A DNA stretch of 64,000 bases, taken from the NCBI GenBank assembly GCA_037576215.1, contig JBANDB010000007.1, positions 589,001-653,000 on the forward strand, written 5' to 3'. The stretch is from Armillaria gallica. Its lineage: Eukaryota > Basidiomycota > Agaricomycetes > Agaricales > Physalacriaceae. This document shows, piece by piece, positions 10,020 to 22,574 of this stretch; the stretch's first letter is position 1; the number at the start of each line of letters is the position of its first letter. Both the position numbers and the translations under genes were made by a program. Under the pieces are notes generated by a model. The model ran no database searches, had not been told where the DNA came from, and worked only from the letters and a program-made list of their open reading frames with translations.

Positions 10020-10702
10020 GTCCAAGTTGATATGTTCCAATGGCTCAATGTTCATCTCTGTCCTTTGTCCTGGACTTCCATTCTCACTCTTGCGTTGCTT
10101 TCAACCAGTTGTCTTGTGTAATACCTTTAACAGTTTAGCTATGCTTTGCCTAGCTTCAGGATACTCAGCAAGAAAGACATCCTCATCACGACCAAGTCTA
10201 TCAGAGAAGGTCAAGATTAGTCACCAAGGCCACATTGAACTCAGATTGGTACAAACCATTGAAATTCTAAGGCAATGAGTCATCGCTGACCATGTTTGGC
10301 ACCAGCCTTTGTCCTCTGTGAACCACTGTACCATGCTTTAGGCCAATCCTTCAGTGGAAGTAGTTCTTGCACAGGATCACCCTCCTCCCATTGTCTTACC
10401 GCAGGTCTCCAGGATTTATCATCCTTTCCAACATCTGGGATCGAAACACCAGATACAGGGGGGGCTTCAGGTTGACGTGATGACACTAGGATACTAACTG
10501 GAGTCAGAGTGATTTCAGACTGAGGTACTGAAGCTGTGACCTGTGGTACTAGAGAACTCATGAACATTGATTCATTCAGGTATGGTGGAGTTGGCATAGC
10601 ACTGGAGGGTGTCATCAGAGTCAATGGGGACACAATAGCAGAACTTAGCCAATGTGGGCCATTGCAAGCATGGCAGGTACAAGTCCAAATCCCAAACTCC
10701 AA
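10020..10702 (-). pseudogene. Fragment of a conserved agaricomycete hypothetical protein
   Basis: The minus-strand frame 10702-10280 contains KDDKSWRPAVRQWEEGDP followed by LLPLKDWPKAWYSGSQR. After frame changes the following bases read DEDVFLAEYPEARQSIAKLL near 10190-10110. This order (Trp-rich RQWEEGD block, LKDWPKAW block, then an AYPEA-type helix) is one I associate with a repeated agaricomycete protein family of unknown function, often near transposons. The start and end are not clear and the two halves are in different frames, so it is treated as a broken copy. No function is assigned. Confidence 0.4.
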
Positions 10703-11144
10703 GTCTCAGCACCGAGAGCAATGGTACCAAGACAAAAAGGAGTATAGCAAGTGGAATGGTATGTACAGTGCATGTATACTTTGAATGCAGCTAATACATG
10801 GATGGCAGGTGTGAATGACTAGTGGAGGACCTGTTTTAAAGATAAAAATTCACTGTGACCAAATATCTTTGATGCTGTGAATTTCAACATCAATAGAACT
10901 GAGAGATGTGTTCATACTTAAATCAAGTTCATAATGATATAAGGTTATGAACTGCTTACTCATAATAATATTGAAGGGAACAATGTCAAGGCACCTATGG
11001 CAAAGAAATGGAAATTCTACCAACATCACTGCATGGACCCCTCCCCTTTGTCTGAACAACAGCAATGCACATTGTATGCCATAGGTACAGGCTCTTCCTC
11101 ACCAGAGGTCACCTGCTCTGGTGGACATCATCAAAAGGAGTTTT
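10703..11144. other. Intergenic, no feature recognised
   Basis: CpG-poor sequence between the hypothetical fragment and the end of the caspase-like pseudogene. No motif was seen. Confidence 0.4.
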
Positions 11145-12018
11145 TTAGACAACACCCAACAAGTCCATATACTCTATTGAGAAGAAAAGCTTCAAAAAGC
11201 CAACATCAACATCCTGTTTCTGCTTGAGTGTGTACATGTGTGGAGCTGTTCCACTTGTGCTGTACTCAATGGTCAACAAGTCTCCAGGAGGAAGAGAAAC
11301 ATCAGTATCTTTCTTTGCATGTTCCAGTTGGTAGTACAAACCTGCAAAGGTCCTTAGTCATTAGAACATGAGATAAAGATCAAGAAGATGGCATACTGAT
11401 GCTTAAATCACTGACATTGAAATAGAACATTGAAACATAAAGAGGTACTGACATCATATTGGTAATCTTGAATCCATAGATCACAGCCTTGTCAACATCA
11501 ACCATAATCACACCTCTGATGTTCAAATTTTTGCCATTGGGGTCAGGCATTAGAAGCAGTTCCAAGTCATCCATGTACCCCCCAGTCTCTTCAAGCTTCA
11601 TGCACTCAAGATTGACCTTTCCAGCAAGAGGGCTCCCTTGGCTAGAACGATGAAGATGCCAGTAAAAGTCAGAAGAACTTTGAAAAATGTGGCAGATAGT
11701 GTTTGCATCATTGATTTTGACTTCAAATGACATGCATGTTAGCCCATGTTGGTGATAGAGCTTATCCATGATCTCAAAATGTACCACATTATCATTCGTG
11801 GCAATGACCAGATCCGATTCATCATCATGGCCATTCATTGAACAAAATCCAACTTGCATCTCATTGGCCATTTGCTTGAAGAGACCAAGTAATCTTTTGT
11901 GTGGCTTGATAAGAAGGCTGACACCCTGTCCCTCACCAACCTGAGTCTGCAAAACAAATCCAGAAGTAGGAAGGAGGAATGGTGTTTCACTGGCATTGTC
12001 ATGCAGGGAGAATTTGCA

Positions 12019-13689
12019 TGTTGATGAGCCTCCAGGCTCTGCATGCTCAGAATTCATGGATTTATCCTGCTAATTAATGTTGCTGTCCCTTTGATGGCCT
12101 TTCAGTAAACCAATAATTCCACATATGGCAATACCACTTTCACCCTATGGCAACCACTCTTCATGCACTTTGTACTCCATCCCATCTTACTATTCATCAT
12201 AATTGCCATATTTCATCATGGCAAGGCACCTTTGATCGATAATCATCCTAATACGGAATCGTTGCATCACTCAGAAGCAACTAGTTGACATGCTTATTGA
12301 TCACTTAATGAAATGATGTGATTGACGTGAGTACCCTTCCAGCTACGACAATTACAGCTACAGCAACTACAGACCAAGTTTACTAAGGCTGTTACAATGC
12401 CAAGACCTCAAGAAAACATTGCCCCGCATGTACTCCTCAGCACAACAACTATCACCCAGGATTCCACAGCTAAACAGCACTTAATGATCCACTTGTCACT
12501 CAATAAAACCATACAGTTTTTGTCTGAACACAGCAATGTCGAAGAATTGCTGTTACTTTCAAAGGCAAAAGACCATACATTCACTATGATTTTACTAAGC
12601 TAAGGCCTTACAGCCTTACTAAGTCTCTTATAAGTACACTATTTATAAATTTGTACTTGTAGTATAAAAGCTAGCTAGAAAATGTAGCTAGCCAGTTCAC
12701 CACAGGTTCATGATGAGTTCATATCCAGTTCATCGCCAGTAAACTACATTTATTCACTGTGCTATGGCAATACACTGTTTACCTCAGCATTTCTTGATTG
12801 CATGTCAACTCTTAAAACTCACCAGAGTTATTCCATGGTTTTTAACTGTGAAGAGTTCTTTGACACTTGCTCTTCACTCTTAACACTATTTGTACACAAT
12901 CATATTGTGCCAATATGTGATTACCACACCATATCTCATCCTCATTATCTTTTACTAGGCTGTCATCGTTTCACTTTCACACCATTGGTGTTTTACTGTT
13001 TTACTTTCACCATCATTATCATTGCCCACTTGGATAGTCTCCAAGTAGACTTAGAATCAGTTTCAGCAAGTTTTTGTATCACATCAGTATAGAACAGTCC
13101 CTTAAGTGGACTTGAAGGTTAGTTTTGATATAGGATAGGATTGTTTCAGTACAAGACCAGTTTTGACATCGACTTCAGCACCAGTGCATTGTATAGGACC
13201 AGTATCATCACCAGTTTTTGTAGTTTCACATTTTCTCTTGACATTCCACCTGCAGTACCACTTTCTACATTATCTCTTGTTTCACTTGACCTCAGTATCA
13301 CATTTTCTCATCAACTATCTCACTTCTAGACCATCTTCCATCATTCACCCTGCTTGGATTACCACCTAGCAACATTTTCTAGTCTCATCTCATGTTTTCT
13401 CATATGGATTCATGGTATTAATGTCATACCTGCTTCCGTCCCTTCTCACTTCAAGAGATCCCTACCAGCTTATAGCCAAAGCATCTAGTACTTGACTACT
13501 AAGCAGTACTACTTTGCAGACTTAAAGTCACAGTGTATACTTGTGTATAGAGGAATTGATTTATTGCACAGAGGTGCCTTGAACCACTCACACACACAAT
13601 TACCTTGATTGCCATGCTACTATGTTAACTCACCCAATCTCATTCTGAGTTGGTGTTGCCATTGCCATGGAAGTCTAGGATCATCAACA
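12019..13689 (+). repeat. Long LTR-like repeat, copy 1 (1.67 kb)
   Basis: It begins TGTTGATGAGCCT and ends AGGATCATCAACA, which gives inverted ends TGTTGATGA/TCATCAACA. A second copy is at 23831-26246. It contains a promoter-like GTATAAAAGCTAGCTAG at about 12660. Right after its end the sequence reads TGGTGGTGAAAGTGC, a possible tRNA-type primer site. This suggests a 5' LTR in plus orientation with remnants of an internal region behind it. No clean target duplication was found. It splits the caspase-like pseudogene, so it is younger than that gene. Confidence 0.6.
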
Positions 13690-15335
13690 TGGTGGTGAAA
13701 GTGCTAATACTTGAAGCAACGACAGTTCTGGTGAAGAGACTCTGTGCGCACAAGCTAGAAATGCAACAGCGTCAAAGACACTGATCACACCCACACCCAA
13801 CACTACACACACAAACCCTCAAGTTCGTGGGGGATTCTGATGTGATAGAAGCAGATAGAAACAAGGCAAGCAAACTCTCAGGATATAGGATACACATGTA
13901 TAGCAATAGCATGTGTTACGTATCTCGATTTCTCTAAGTCCAAAGGCTTTTAATAACAAGAGGAGCGACAGTTGTTGCTGGGCCTCAAGGCAAGGTGTAG
14001 TACAGTACATGCAACATTGAGAGACATCCACAAAACCCTCACAAAGTCTAGAGCGACATGTGGAATGACCTCAAACGACTTAAAACACACAACACATGAC
14101 TCAGAGCTTCGCGCTCCAAGCAGAAACACTTCACAAAACCTTCCACTAAAGCCACAGGATTCAAACCTACGTGCTCAAGCTTCCAAACCAATCGTAGATC
14201 CACAGGGTTCTAACCTATGCGATCTAGAGACACAGAAAACCTTATAAAACACCGTCCACAAGCCACAGGGTTTGAACCTATGCCACTTGGAAAATATATA
14301 CCCTCAAGCGAGCACTAATCAAGCCAAAGGGTTTGAACCTCTGCCGCCTGTAGTGCCTCGCATCACAAGAAACCCTCAAAGTACAAGAGCGCATCCTCAA
14401 TGACACTAAACTCCTCTTCTCAGGTTAGAGCGCAAGTCACCCAACCAATTAACAGTCACACAAGTGCCCCGCTAAGCTTTCTATGCCTCGCACGCAACTC
14501 AATTCACTCAATATCAATTCTCGGTCTATTCTCTCACTTGAAGTTACAAACTGATCCTGATGCTAGGGCATCAAGCTGAAGGCTTGCACACAACTACAGC
14601 GGGGGTCCGAAACTTGTACACTACTATTACACTGCGCTATTTATCTATTTTACATCCTACAAATTTGTACCACCCCATATAGTATTATTTAAGCTGCAGG
14701 GTACCTTCACCTGCAACCCGTGCATGTTGCAATCATCCTGCCATAGCTTGGTGCTGTCTCCAGAGTCTGGCCAGGGTCCAGATCCTGTCTCTGAGTGTCA
14801 CAGTGTTGGTTACCAAGGCTATTGCCTGCGTAGTGACATCGGTTGCCATCTCCTTGGAGTTATAGCCTACCCTGCGACTCTTATCTTGCTTCCTGGTATT
14901 CTCTTAGGGAATTATATTGTAGTGAGGGCAATGTGCTTCTTGGCTAGGCCTCGTGTGCTTCGGCCGAAGCCCCAGGACTTTGGATTTACTTGAGTTCTGA
15001 CATCACAAAGTCTAGAACTCTAAGCTCTGGGCCTGCCTGGCCTTGCATGTCATAGATCACTGTTACGTGAAGTCTTAATTATCTCCCAAGCGTGTCCTGC
15101 TCTATTATTAGCACATGTATGCTTTGCCTTGTCAGAAAACTCTGTGTCAAACACTGGGACTTTATACCTAGTACAGCCTTTCTAGTACCATTCTCAAGTT
15201 AAGCCATGTGCTCCACCCAGCTTTACTCTGGTAATATCATTACTGGCATTATACACACTGTGCTCTGTTGTTTTTATCATTGCCTTGGTATCTGGACCTT
15301 ATTGCCTGTACTCATTGGCACAATTCACAAAATTA
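13690..15335 (+). mobile_element. Remnant of an inserted element behind the LTR-like repeat
   Basis: The caspase-like pseudogene is interrupted from 12019 to about 15335, so this stretch belongs to inserted DNA. 13.7-14.6 kb keeps more CpG than its surroundings and holds the T-arm-like repeats at 14152-14345. No gag or pol motif was found. It could be the leader of an LTR element or a second, nested insertion. Confidence 0.4.
14152..14345 (-). repeat. Four spaced repeats resembling a tRNA T-arm / B-box
   Basis: Minus-strand copies of the form GCATAGGTTCAAACCCTGTG occur at 14323-14345, 14263-14284, 14201-14220 and 14152-14171, spaced by 49-62 bases. In the best copy the 5-base stem ATAGG/CCTGT closes a 7-base TTCAAAC loop, as in a tRNA T-arm, which also contains the RNA polymerase III B-box. 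No complete cloverleaf or A-box could be drawn, so no tRNA gene is called. Confidence 0.45.
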
Positions 15336-16240
15336 CATGCGTGAATGCACATAGAGCATGTCACCGGTCTTAGATGTCATAGTTCTATCTGCAAAGACAA
15401 CAACTTCCACTCCTGTTGTGATTCCATGAGTCTCCCTGGCTTCCAAAATGTACTGGCCCAGCATGTCAGAGGATGCATGGATGAGGTACAATTCACATTG
15501 TGGGCTGGCTACTTTGAAATTGAACAGACATCAGGATTGACGGACACCCTCACACTGCAGGTCCTGTCTGTAATGTACAGATAAAGATCAGTAGACTAGG
15601 ACATGAAGTCAGGCTTATGCTTGCAGATCAGGCAGATTGATTATCACATCCTTGTAAGTAAGCTTGTTGATGCCCAATTCCTGTAGCAAGCCCAACAACA
15701 CTGAAGTGAAGACGCTATGTCCATGTTTATCCTTGGCTGTCTGCTCTGCTCGACATGCTGAGAGGAACACATGTGATAACAAACCTGACTTTTCAAATCC
15801 CTTTCCGACAACACTCGCCTGAGCATCTGTCTCAATGTCATGCAAGAGGTCTTGAGCAACAGTGTAGGTCTCTGGGAGATCAATCTTACAAATGGCAAAA
15901 GTAGCATCATTGTCATCTGTTCATGTGCCCAAGCCAGAGTGATAGCAATCGAGAATAATGGTCTGTTAGTACACCTAATTAGATACCATGCATGATAGAA
16001 ACAAGGGAACCTTACAATGTTGTCTGACTTTTTCACTGCAAGATCTGCGAGAAGATGAGAGAGTCTCATATCTAGCACACCTTGACCTCACTTGGAATTG
16101 TCCAGCCCGCTTGGGATAAAGTTGTAAAAAACAAGCATTTGAATTTTCTCATTGGTGCTGGACCATCCCAACATTGCCTTCACCTCAGCTTCATGCCCTG
16201 CATAGAAGATGAGAAATCAGGCCTATGCAATCATGCAGAA

Positions 16241-17049
16241 CCCGAAAATGGGGAGTATGGAGGGGGGGAGGGGGAATGTCATCAGTGGTGTTGGGTGCAC
16301 ATGCAGTTGGTAGTGTCATGCTCCTCTATGTCAGATATAAGCCACTCCACAGATATGTGGTGGTGGCATGGGCTGGGAATGGGGTAGGGGGGTAGGTAGA
16401 TATTGGTGGTGCAATGGAGCATTGTGGTGGGATTGTGAGGGGAAATGGAGACCACCATCAGATTCCCCGCTATCAAAAATGGAGGTAGGGGTCCAATGGT
16501 AGTTATAAGGTCAATAGAAGGCGGGGGATGCAGTAGAGATTGGGATTGGGAGTCATCATCATCATAGGTGGTGATGAAGATGTCAGGGGAAGAAATAGGC
16601 TTGATAGTCATAATCCTCCATGTTGGAAATGGGAGATGCATAGAGGTGGGGGTTATTTGGGGCTTGGGAAGGGCGGTAGGGACCAATGTTGGATTTAGGA
16701 GTGGGTGGCAGCAGTGGGGCCATTGGTGCTCATATAGCTATTGTCTCAGTCTTGTTTGACATGTCCATGGGAGGGTAATTGATGCCCAAAGGGGCATTGC
16801 TGTTGTTGTTGCCATTGGATGTCAGTGGCCCAACCTTCACCCCATGCTCTCTCTCATACCCTCCCTCCTCGTTATGCATCCTGCAGTAGTCCTCCATATC
16901 CTACAGCCCTGCCTTACCCTCTATCACATCCCTCCATCATCCATGGACCTTTGCCACCATCCCCACCATCGTCATCACTGTCCTGTTTGTTGTTATTATC
17001 ATTGTCATCCCAGTCACTAAGCCCCCATTCCTTTCTTATGCTTGCAGAT
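16241..17049. other. Intergenic, G-rich patch, no gene supported
   Basis: The stretch contains a G-run region at about 16258-16275 and 16375-16400 and C-rich runs near 16850-17030. Short open frames here have no recognisable motif. The missing N-terminal part of the caspase-like pseudogene is not found here. Confidence 0.4.
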
Positions 17050-18190
17050 GGCAGCCAATATTTGATCTTCGAAGGTGTCCATTGTTGTTGTGGTGTGCAA
17101 ATTCACTGTGTGCAGGTGTTGACCTAATGCAAAGTAATCATAAACCATATTGGTCACCAGATTACAGCAAAACACTCACATGCTCACCAATTGCTCAGCC
17201 TCACCACTATCGGATTATGCTCAATGACCATTGTCACACTATTGGAGAAAACATGAATTGGTATTGGGCACCGCCACAGCGTAAAGAGTGCATTGTATAT
17301 GCTCTCTTCAGTCTGGCTCCCTGACCAAACTCATTCAATAAGTTTTGGATCATATCATGAGTCATCTCTTACTTGGAATGTATAATTCCATTTGACGTGC
17401 AATATGAGAAAATATAGTCATCAGGCTCAGGCTCACACCCAAGACACTGCTCCAAGAGGCTAATCAACTGAGGAAGGTATGTGTACATGTCGACATCTGG
17501 TGTATCAGATTGTGCATAAATGTTGTAATAATTGCCTATACAGTATGGTTCAGCTTCAGGTCATATTTGATGAGTCTGAAGAGCACATACTTTCTAATAG
17601 ACCATCCCACCCCTGCTTGCTTTGCCATCCCTTACAGCTGCCAAGGTGGATCCCAAAGTAAGAGATATGATATGGAGCTGCACCTTGCAGGTCCCACTCA
17701 ATATCTTGTGCCTGCAGCCCATATAACTCAAAGTTTCTAACAACATGTGTCATAACAATGGTCGCTAATTGTCCATTACCTGGTGACAGGTGTACCTTGT
17801 TCAAAGTGTGAATCCCAATGTCAGGAAAGCATGCATCATGCCATGTTTGATCATTTGAGTAAGTTCCTGAGCTGACACTGCTTTCTTTTCTAACTGCTTG
17901 CATGTGCATTGTTCTTTTGAGTACTCAATGATCTTTACAAGGTCTTCAATTCACATCATGTTGGCATGATGGCATGTTGTGGCAGCTCCTTTCGCACCAC
18001 TCTTTGTGTTGATACATTTAACATATTCTTTAACACTAGGAGCACAGGCAGGGTTTCTGGTAACAATACCAGTAGCTTCGTCAAGGTGATAGTGGTCACC
18101 AGCATACATCTGTCCATTCCTTCAGTGTTCATATCAGTAACTGATTTGAGTCCAAATTCTAGGAGATATGTATGTTATCCCATATCTTTG
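17050..18190 (-). pseudogene. Tyrosine recombinase (Crypton-like), decayed
   Basis: Minus-strand pieces are DHYHLDEATGIVTRNPACAP (near 18110), SVKEYVKCINTKSGAKGAATT, KGWQSKQGWDGLLES (17.6 kb) and MHSLRCGGAQYQFMFSP at 17306-17241. The last matches the HxxR box of fungal tyrosine recombinases, where THSFRRGGAQYRFMFAP-like sequences are usual, followed here by QWSLSIIR. These enzymes cut and rejoin DNA through a tyrosine nucleophile, and Crypton elements use them to move. The frame is broken repeatedly by stops, one of them TGA after HHANMM. The start, the nucleophile and the ends of any element are not identifiable. It is downstream of the XPG-like remnant on the same strand. Confidence 0.55.
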
Positions 18191-18216
18191 CCATTACAGC
18201 CTGGATTCCCTGCCTA

Positions 18217-19852
18217 GTTGATTTCCCATATTGCTCGACAAAGCACTTCTGCATTAAGAAATTCAATGATGCTGTAACTGAATATTTGTTCATTCATCTC
18301 ATGATCATGTGAAGTTTGTTCTGGGTCACCTGGTGTTGCTTGCTCATTGAGGATGCATGTTAATGCACCCAATATCATCTGATCTTTAATTAGATGGGTT
18401 TGAATTTGAATGGTGTAGCCAGCCAGAGATATGGTGCTTTTCTGAATGGATTGAATGGAGGAGTTGGCAAGTGAGCCATCACAAACATTATGGAAATGGG
18501 GACCAAGTGCTGCAAATGCGGGATTCCCAAGCTAGACAAGGATTAAACAGTTATTGAATAGCTGTGCTCAGACAGATATAAAACATACCTGATACAAGCT
18601 GTGTATTATGATCCCTGGCCAGACATTCTTGTGCAAACACTTCAGCTGAACATCTGGCTCCCAGTGAAAGAAACTATCATAGAATGTGGCAATGTGAGCA
18701 ATATCTGGCAACAGTGGCCCCCACAGTTCGTCATTGGATGGTGTATGTTTACCTGACCATGAGGTAACAGGTAGTGTGTAGAGCCTAAGGATACAAGGGT
18801 TTGGAAAATCATCCAGTAGTTTATTCACCAATGCAGGATGTCTTGATGCTTCAGCAATCATAGGATTAAGCAACTCTGACTAGAGTCTTGTTCACCATTC
18901 AATTAAGAAATTGTCCAGTGCTGTAGGGCCCATAACAGTCACAGCTGCAAGTAACTCATCACCAAGATCTATCTGACAGAGTGCATGAGCAGTTTGCTTC
19001 CTGCATTCTTGTAGCCCATTGGCATAATCTCCACCAAATAAGATAGCAAACAAAAATAGCCTGCCTTGCGACAGCCGAATATTCTCAGAGCTGTAAATAT
19101 GCTCTGCCAAATATAGGGTGTATAAGTCTGAGTCTGCCTTCATCTTTTTTCCACTCTCTGTCCTCAGAGTGGGAGGTTTAGAAACAAACTATCAGCAAGA
19201 GTATTTAAATGCAAGACTCCTACATACTGACACAAGACAAACTTTGCACCAAATACTAAAACATCACTGTCTTCAGTAATTATTGCATCAATGAATCCAG
19301 CTCAGCTTCAGCTTCACTAGGAGCCTATCATGCATTAGTGTATGGATAGGGCTGTCTTGAAATTTACACACACAACATGCTGATAAAATCTGAAGACAGC
19401 AATTATCTCTTTGAAATGGCACTCAAGCCAGCACACTTTCATGCTGACCTTCTTGCCATGCTTTGTACTTGGTCATTCCTTCCCATCAAACACAAAGACT
19501 GAAATTATTGCACACTGAAGCAAGTGAGCCATGTGAAAAAGGAGTGTGTAATTCCAGATTTTCACCTGCTTGAGCATATTATGGACTCCAGAATAACACT
19601 TTGCATTGAACAATCCAGATGCTATATGGAATAAAATATCACATACAAAAAGGATAAGGGAGTTGCGAACCTGACATCAATTCCTATCCTTAACATATGG
19701 CCATTTTGATGCTGAGTACCAGCAACAATGGCATATTCCATAAGTGAGCAGGGCTGAGTGGTGTCAAGTATCATCTAGTGCCTTGGTTTACACAATGATA
19801 ATGCAGGGGAGTATAGCAGATTACATACCTGCCACAAATTAGGAATGCCCAT
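18217..19852 (-). pseudogene. XPG/Rad2-family nuclease (XPG-N and XPG-I), decayed
   Basis: The start MGIPNLWQ at 19852-19829 is the typical N-terminus of Rad2/XPG/FEN1/GEN1 nucleases and is followed by a GTATGT splice donor. The XPG-I region lies at 19310-19230: SEAEAEL, then after a frame change IDAIITEDSDVLVFGAKFV, carrying the acidic residues that bind the catalytic metals. Next come LYLAEHIYSSENIRLSQGRL and LFAILFGGDYANGLQECRK (18892-19143), the helix-hairpin-helix part, then LRLYTLPVTSW and NVWPGIIIHSLYQ (18568-18873). After a short intron a 100-codon open stretch (18541-18230) forms the C-terminus. Such enzymes cut branched DNA structures. A frameshift in XPG-I and a stop near 18880 make it a pseudogene. 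Confidence 0.68.
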
Positions 19853-22574
19853 AACTGTAGTAGTACAAGGAGCAAGAGCTCCTTTGAGTGCTGTCTCACC
19901 TAACTGACATGGCTCAGGTGTCTTAAGACACAGGGAAGAATTGACTTTCTCAAAACAGTAATGCACCTTTTGCATCTCAAACACCATGCTGCATTGGACC
20001 CAGGGGTGATTCCATGCACAGCAGGGTGGCTGAAGTGTGAAAGTGGCAATACTAGTGATTCCAACATTGGAGTGAGAAAAAGCATGCTTTTGAGTTGGCT
20101 GACAGTAGAAATTTTCACACACCAGAAGAAAAGAAAAGAAAAAAGATCACTTCAACTTGTGAAGGCCATGGAGCACCGTAAATGGAATGGAAAACAGAAA
20201 TGAATATGCAAAAGCTGTTCCTATTAAAATCCTATTTGGAAACAGAGGCTATACATGTCTAGCTGCAAGAAAAAAGCCTAATGCAGAATAAGAGATGTGG
20301 GGGACTGAGGTGATTTGATGGTGTAGCATGTACTCATGAAAGAAAGCAGTGAAGTTCAAGTCGACTCAGAGTTGACATTGATCAAACATTGATAGATTGG
20401 TAAGGTCACATGATCATCATCGCATCACATCTGACTGCCTGCCAGTGCATTGGAAGTTGACTGATGAAGCCTTTCCAAGTGAATACATAGCATAATATAC
20501 ACCAAAACCTATATCTTATTTGTTAGTTATAATTTATATGTATATCATAGAAAAAGGGTGGCCAAAATGTGCAAAAGAATGCATGAAATGGCAAATTTGC
20601 TGTGAGTTAAGCAAAAATAAGTTGCTTAGAAACTTAATTCTGACCGATTTATGTGATTTAAGGTCTGATTTAAGATCGTGTGACAGATTTACCAATGTGC
20701 TCTGTTATGCAATAATTTGCAGCTGTCTGTCCTGCAGCAACTCCTGTCAGTGTCTGCATGGATAACATCATTTGATACACCTCAATTTAAGATGCTGATA
20801 GCCCAATAGGTACACTGTATAATCATTGTCTCCACCAATAAATCTCTGACTCCATCAAACCAGCTCTCCCAACATGATGAAATTTAATTTCTGTTTATTT
20901 GATAGGATTTTCATTCCATATCTGACTGGCTTAACAGAGTAGCAAGATACCACTTACCTCCTAGTTCTTTCTCTAAAGCCACCCATAATAATTTTAAGAA
21001 AGGATAATATTATATTTTATGTATATTATCTGTGTAGCTTAGCCCTATCTATGCCATAGAACCTAGCACATCAGACTCTACCCTCCAGATCCCAATGTGG
21101 ATGCATCATACCCAGCAAATATTCATCATATGCACTGCTCAATGTGGTGCTCATAGCCTAAATAATGCCCAGACATGGTCAACTTCTCAACATGATAGAG
21201 CAACTGCAGTGACTTTCTGCTTATCAGGGTGAGTTTCAATGTTCTACACTGGAAAAATATGAGTAACACACCTGTGTACACCCTTCCCCTGCAGTTCCAA
21301 TCCCTTTCTAACCCATCTTGCTCACTGCTGCCCAATTCCACACCATGCTTGTTTCACTTGGAGACTACATCTGTGGTGGATGAACCTATGCTCACATGCC
21401 TGAGGTAGTCATGACTCATAGTCATATTTGTTATATGAGGAAGGACTTCATGTGCAATAAGTAAAGTAGCACACATCGCAGCTGGTAACAGATGTAGCAT
21501 GGCATGGTATCATAGGGGGAAAATCCAAGGATGGGGGAAAGCCCAGGAGTAGTGGAAATAGTGTAAGAATATTGAAAGAGAGGCACAATGGTGAGCTAAG
21601 TTGGTAATAAGTGGAGGAAACTTGCAGGGAAGATCTTGAATGAGGGGTGCCTAGTGAGAATAACCTAGTCAGGGTCTCATTTGCATGCTCATTGAGGGTC
21701 AGCATTTGGATGGGGAGGTGGCAGCCATGGTCAAGGTCAGAACAAGGTGATGGCATGGGTGAGCTGGCAATGTGCTGAGCTGCTGGATTTAATCAATTTA
21801 CATTATTTTTGTAAAATTGGTCAAATAAATGTACTTAACTTAAGTTCACTTTTGGCAGGTCAAGTGAATTTGTCACCTTCACTTGACCTCACTTGCACTT
21901 TTGCTTAACTTTCACTTAGGATCACTTATCTGCTGTTTTGAATGTAATTCTATTTCTATGATGTATTGTAGCATTCAGAAAGGCTACTGCACTTACAGTA
22001 TCGTATTATGGCCAAATATAAGTCAGTCCAAATGATTTGGTGTGCAAGCAGAACCAAATTAAGTGACATTGTCAATCTCTCTCTCTCCAACAATTGCTCT
22101 CAGGCTCTTTCGTTGCCTATCTGACTACAATTTGTCTAATTGTCCAGATTATGACCTGCAATAGCCTTAACTATATGCATTTTGGTCCTACTCAAACTAC
22201 CCTCCTCCTGGATCACATGTGGACCTGCCTTGGACTCCTGCTCTGATTTAGCACCACTAAAGTCTATGTTTGACTACTCTGTAATGCAATGAAATTTTCT
22301 CATCACAAGTGAATTTTGAGTTGCTCCTTTGGCCATCTAAATAAGAGGATATTACTTAGCAGGTTTCTAAGTTCTATGAGATTCACTCTCCAGTCTATTT
22401 TATGGTGCAGCTTGCTCTATTTCTTATTATCACAATGCTGAATTGTCCTCATCTTTCAGACTTTCATTTTTACAGAGACAGATATATACAGATACAAGTT
22501 TTGTACTATAACAATGCCAGACTTGCTAGACTAGAAGGGCACAACAGCTTACTCAACTTTCTCAAGTGTCCAAA
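19853..22574. other. Long AT-rich intergenic region, no gene supported
   Basis: CpG-poor DNA with only short frames. A patch at about 21.84-21.92 kb repeats AAGTTCACTT/TCACTTGACC-like words and could be a short transposon remnant, but no boundaries could be drawn. Confidence 0.4.

Larger units (their letters stand above)
11145..16240 (-). pseudogene. Caspase-like (peptidase C14) gene, decayed and split by a 3.3-kb insertion
   Basis: The pieces follow in order on the minus strand. At about 16240-16030 a GHEAEVKAM block has the catalytic His, followed by KIQMLVFYNFIPSG. After a GTAAGG..AACAG intron come IILDCYHSGLG (expected DCCHSG, with the catalytic Cys changed to Tyr), SHVFLSACRAEQTAKD and FTSVLLGLLQELG (15.95-15.6 kb). 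At 15.58-15.34 kb there is an EARETHGITTGVEVVVFADR block. After the insertion, 12018-11380 and 11339-11145 give the beta-rich C-terminal part with SVPLYVSMFYFNVSDLSI, DVSLPPGDLLTIEY and DVDVGFLKLFFS. In-frame TGA codons lie after DNSK and after SGLGT; both fit lost CGA. The family comprises caspase/metacaspase-type proteases, many linked to regulated cell death. The p20 N-terminus is missing, so the gene is dead. Confidence 0.72.

Noticed and set aside
10280..10784. Plus-strand frames opposite the RQWEEGDP protein
   Set aside because: They are antisense shadows; only the minus frame shows the recognisable block order.
14200..14345. A tRNA gene, because of the TTCAAAC loop
   Set aside because: No acceptor stem, anticodon arm or A-box could be matched, and the loop occurs four times in series.
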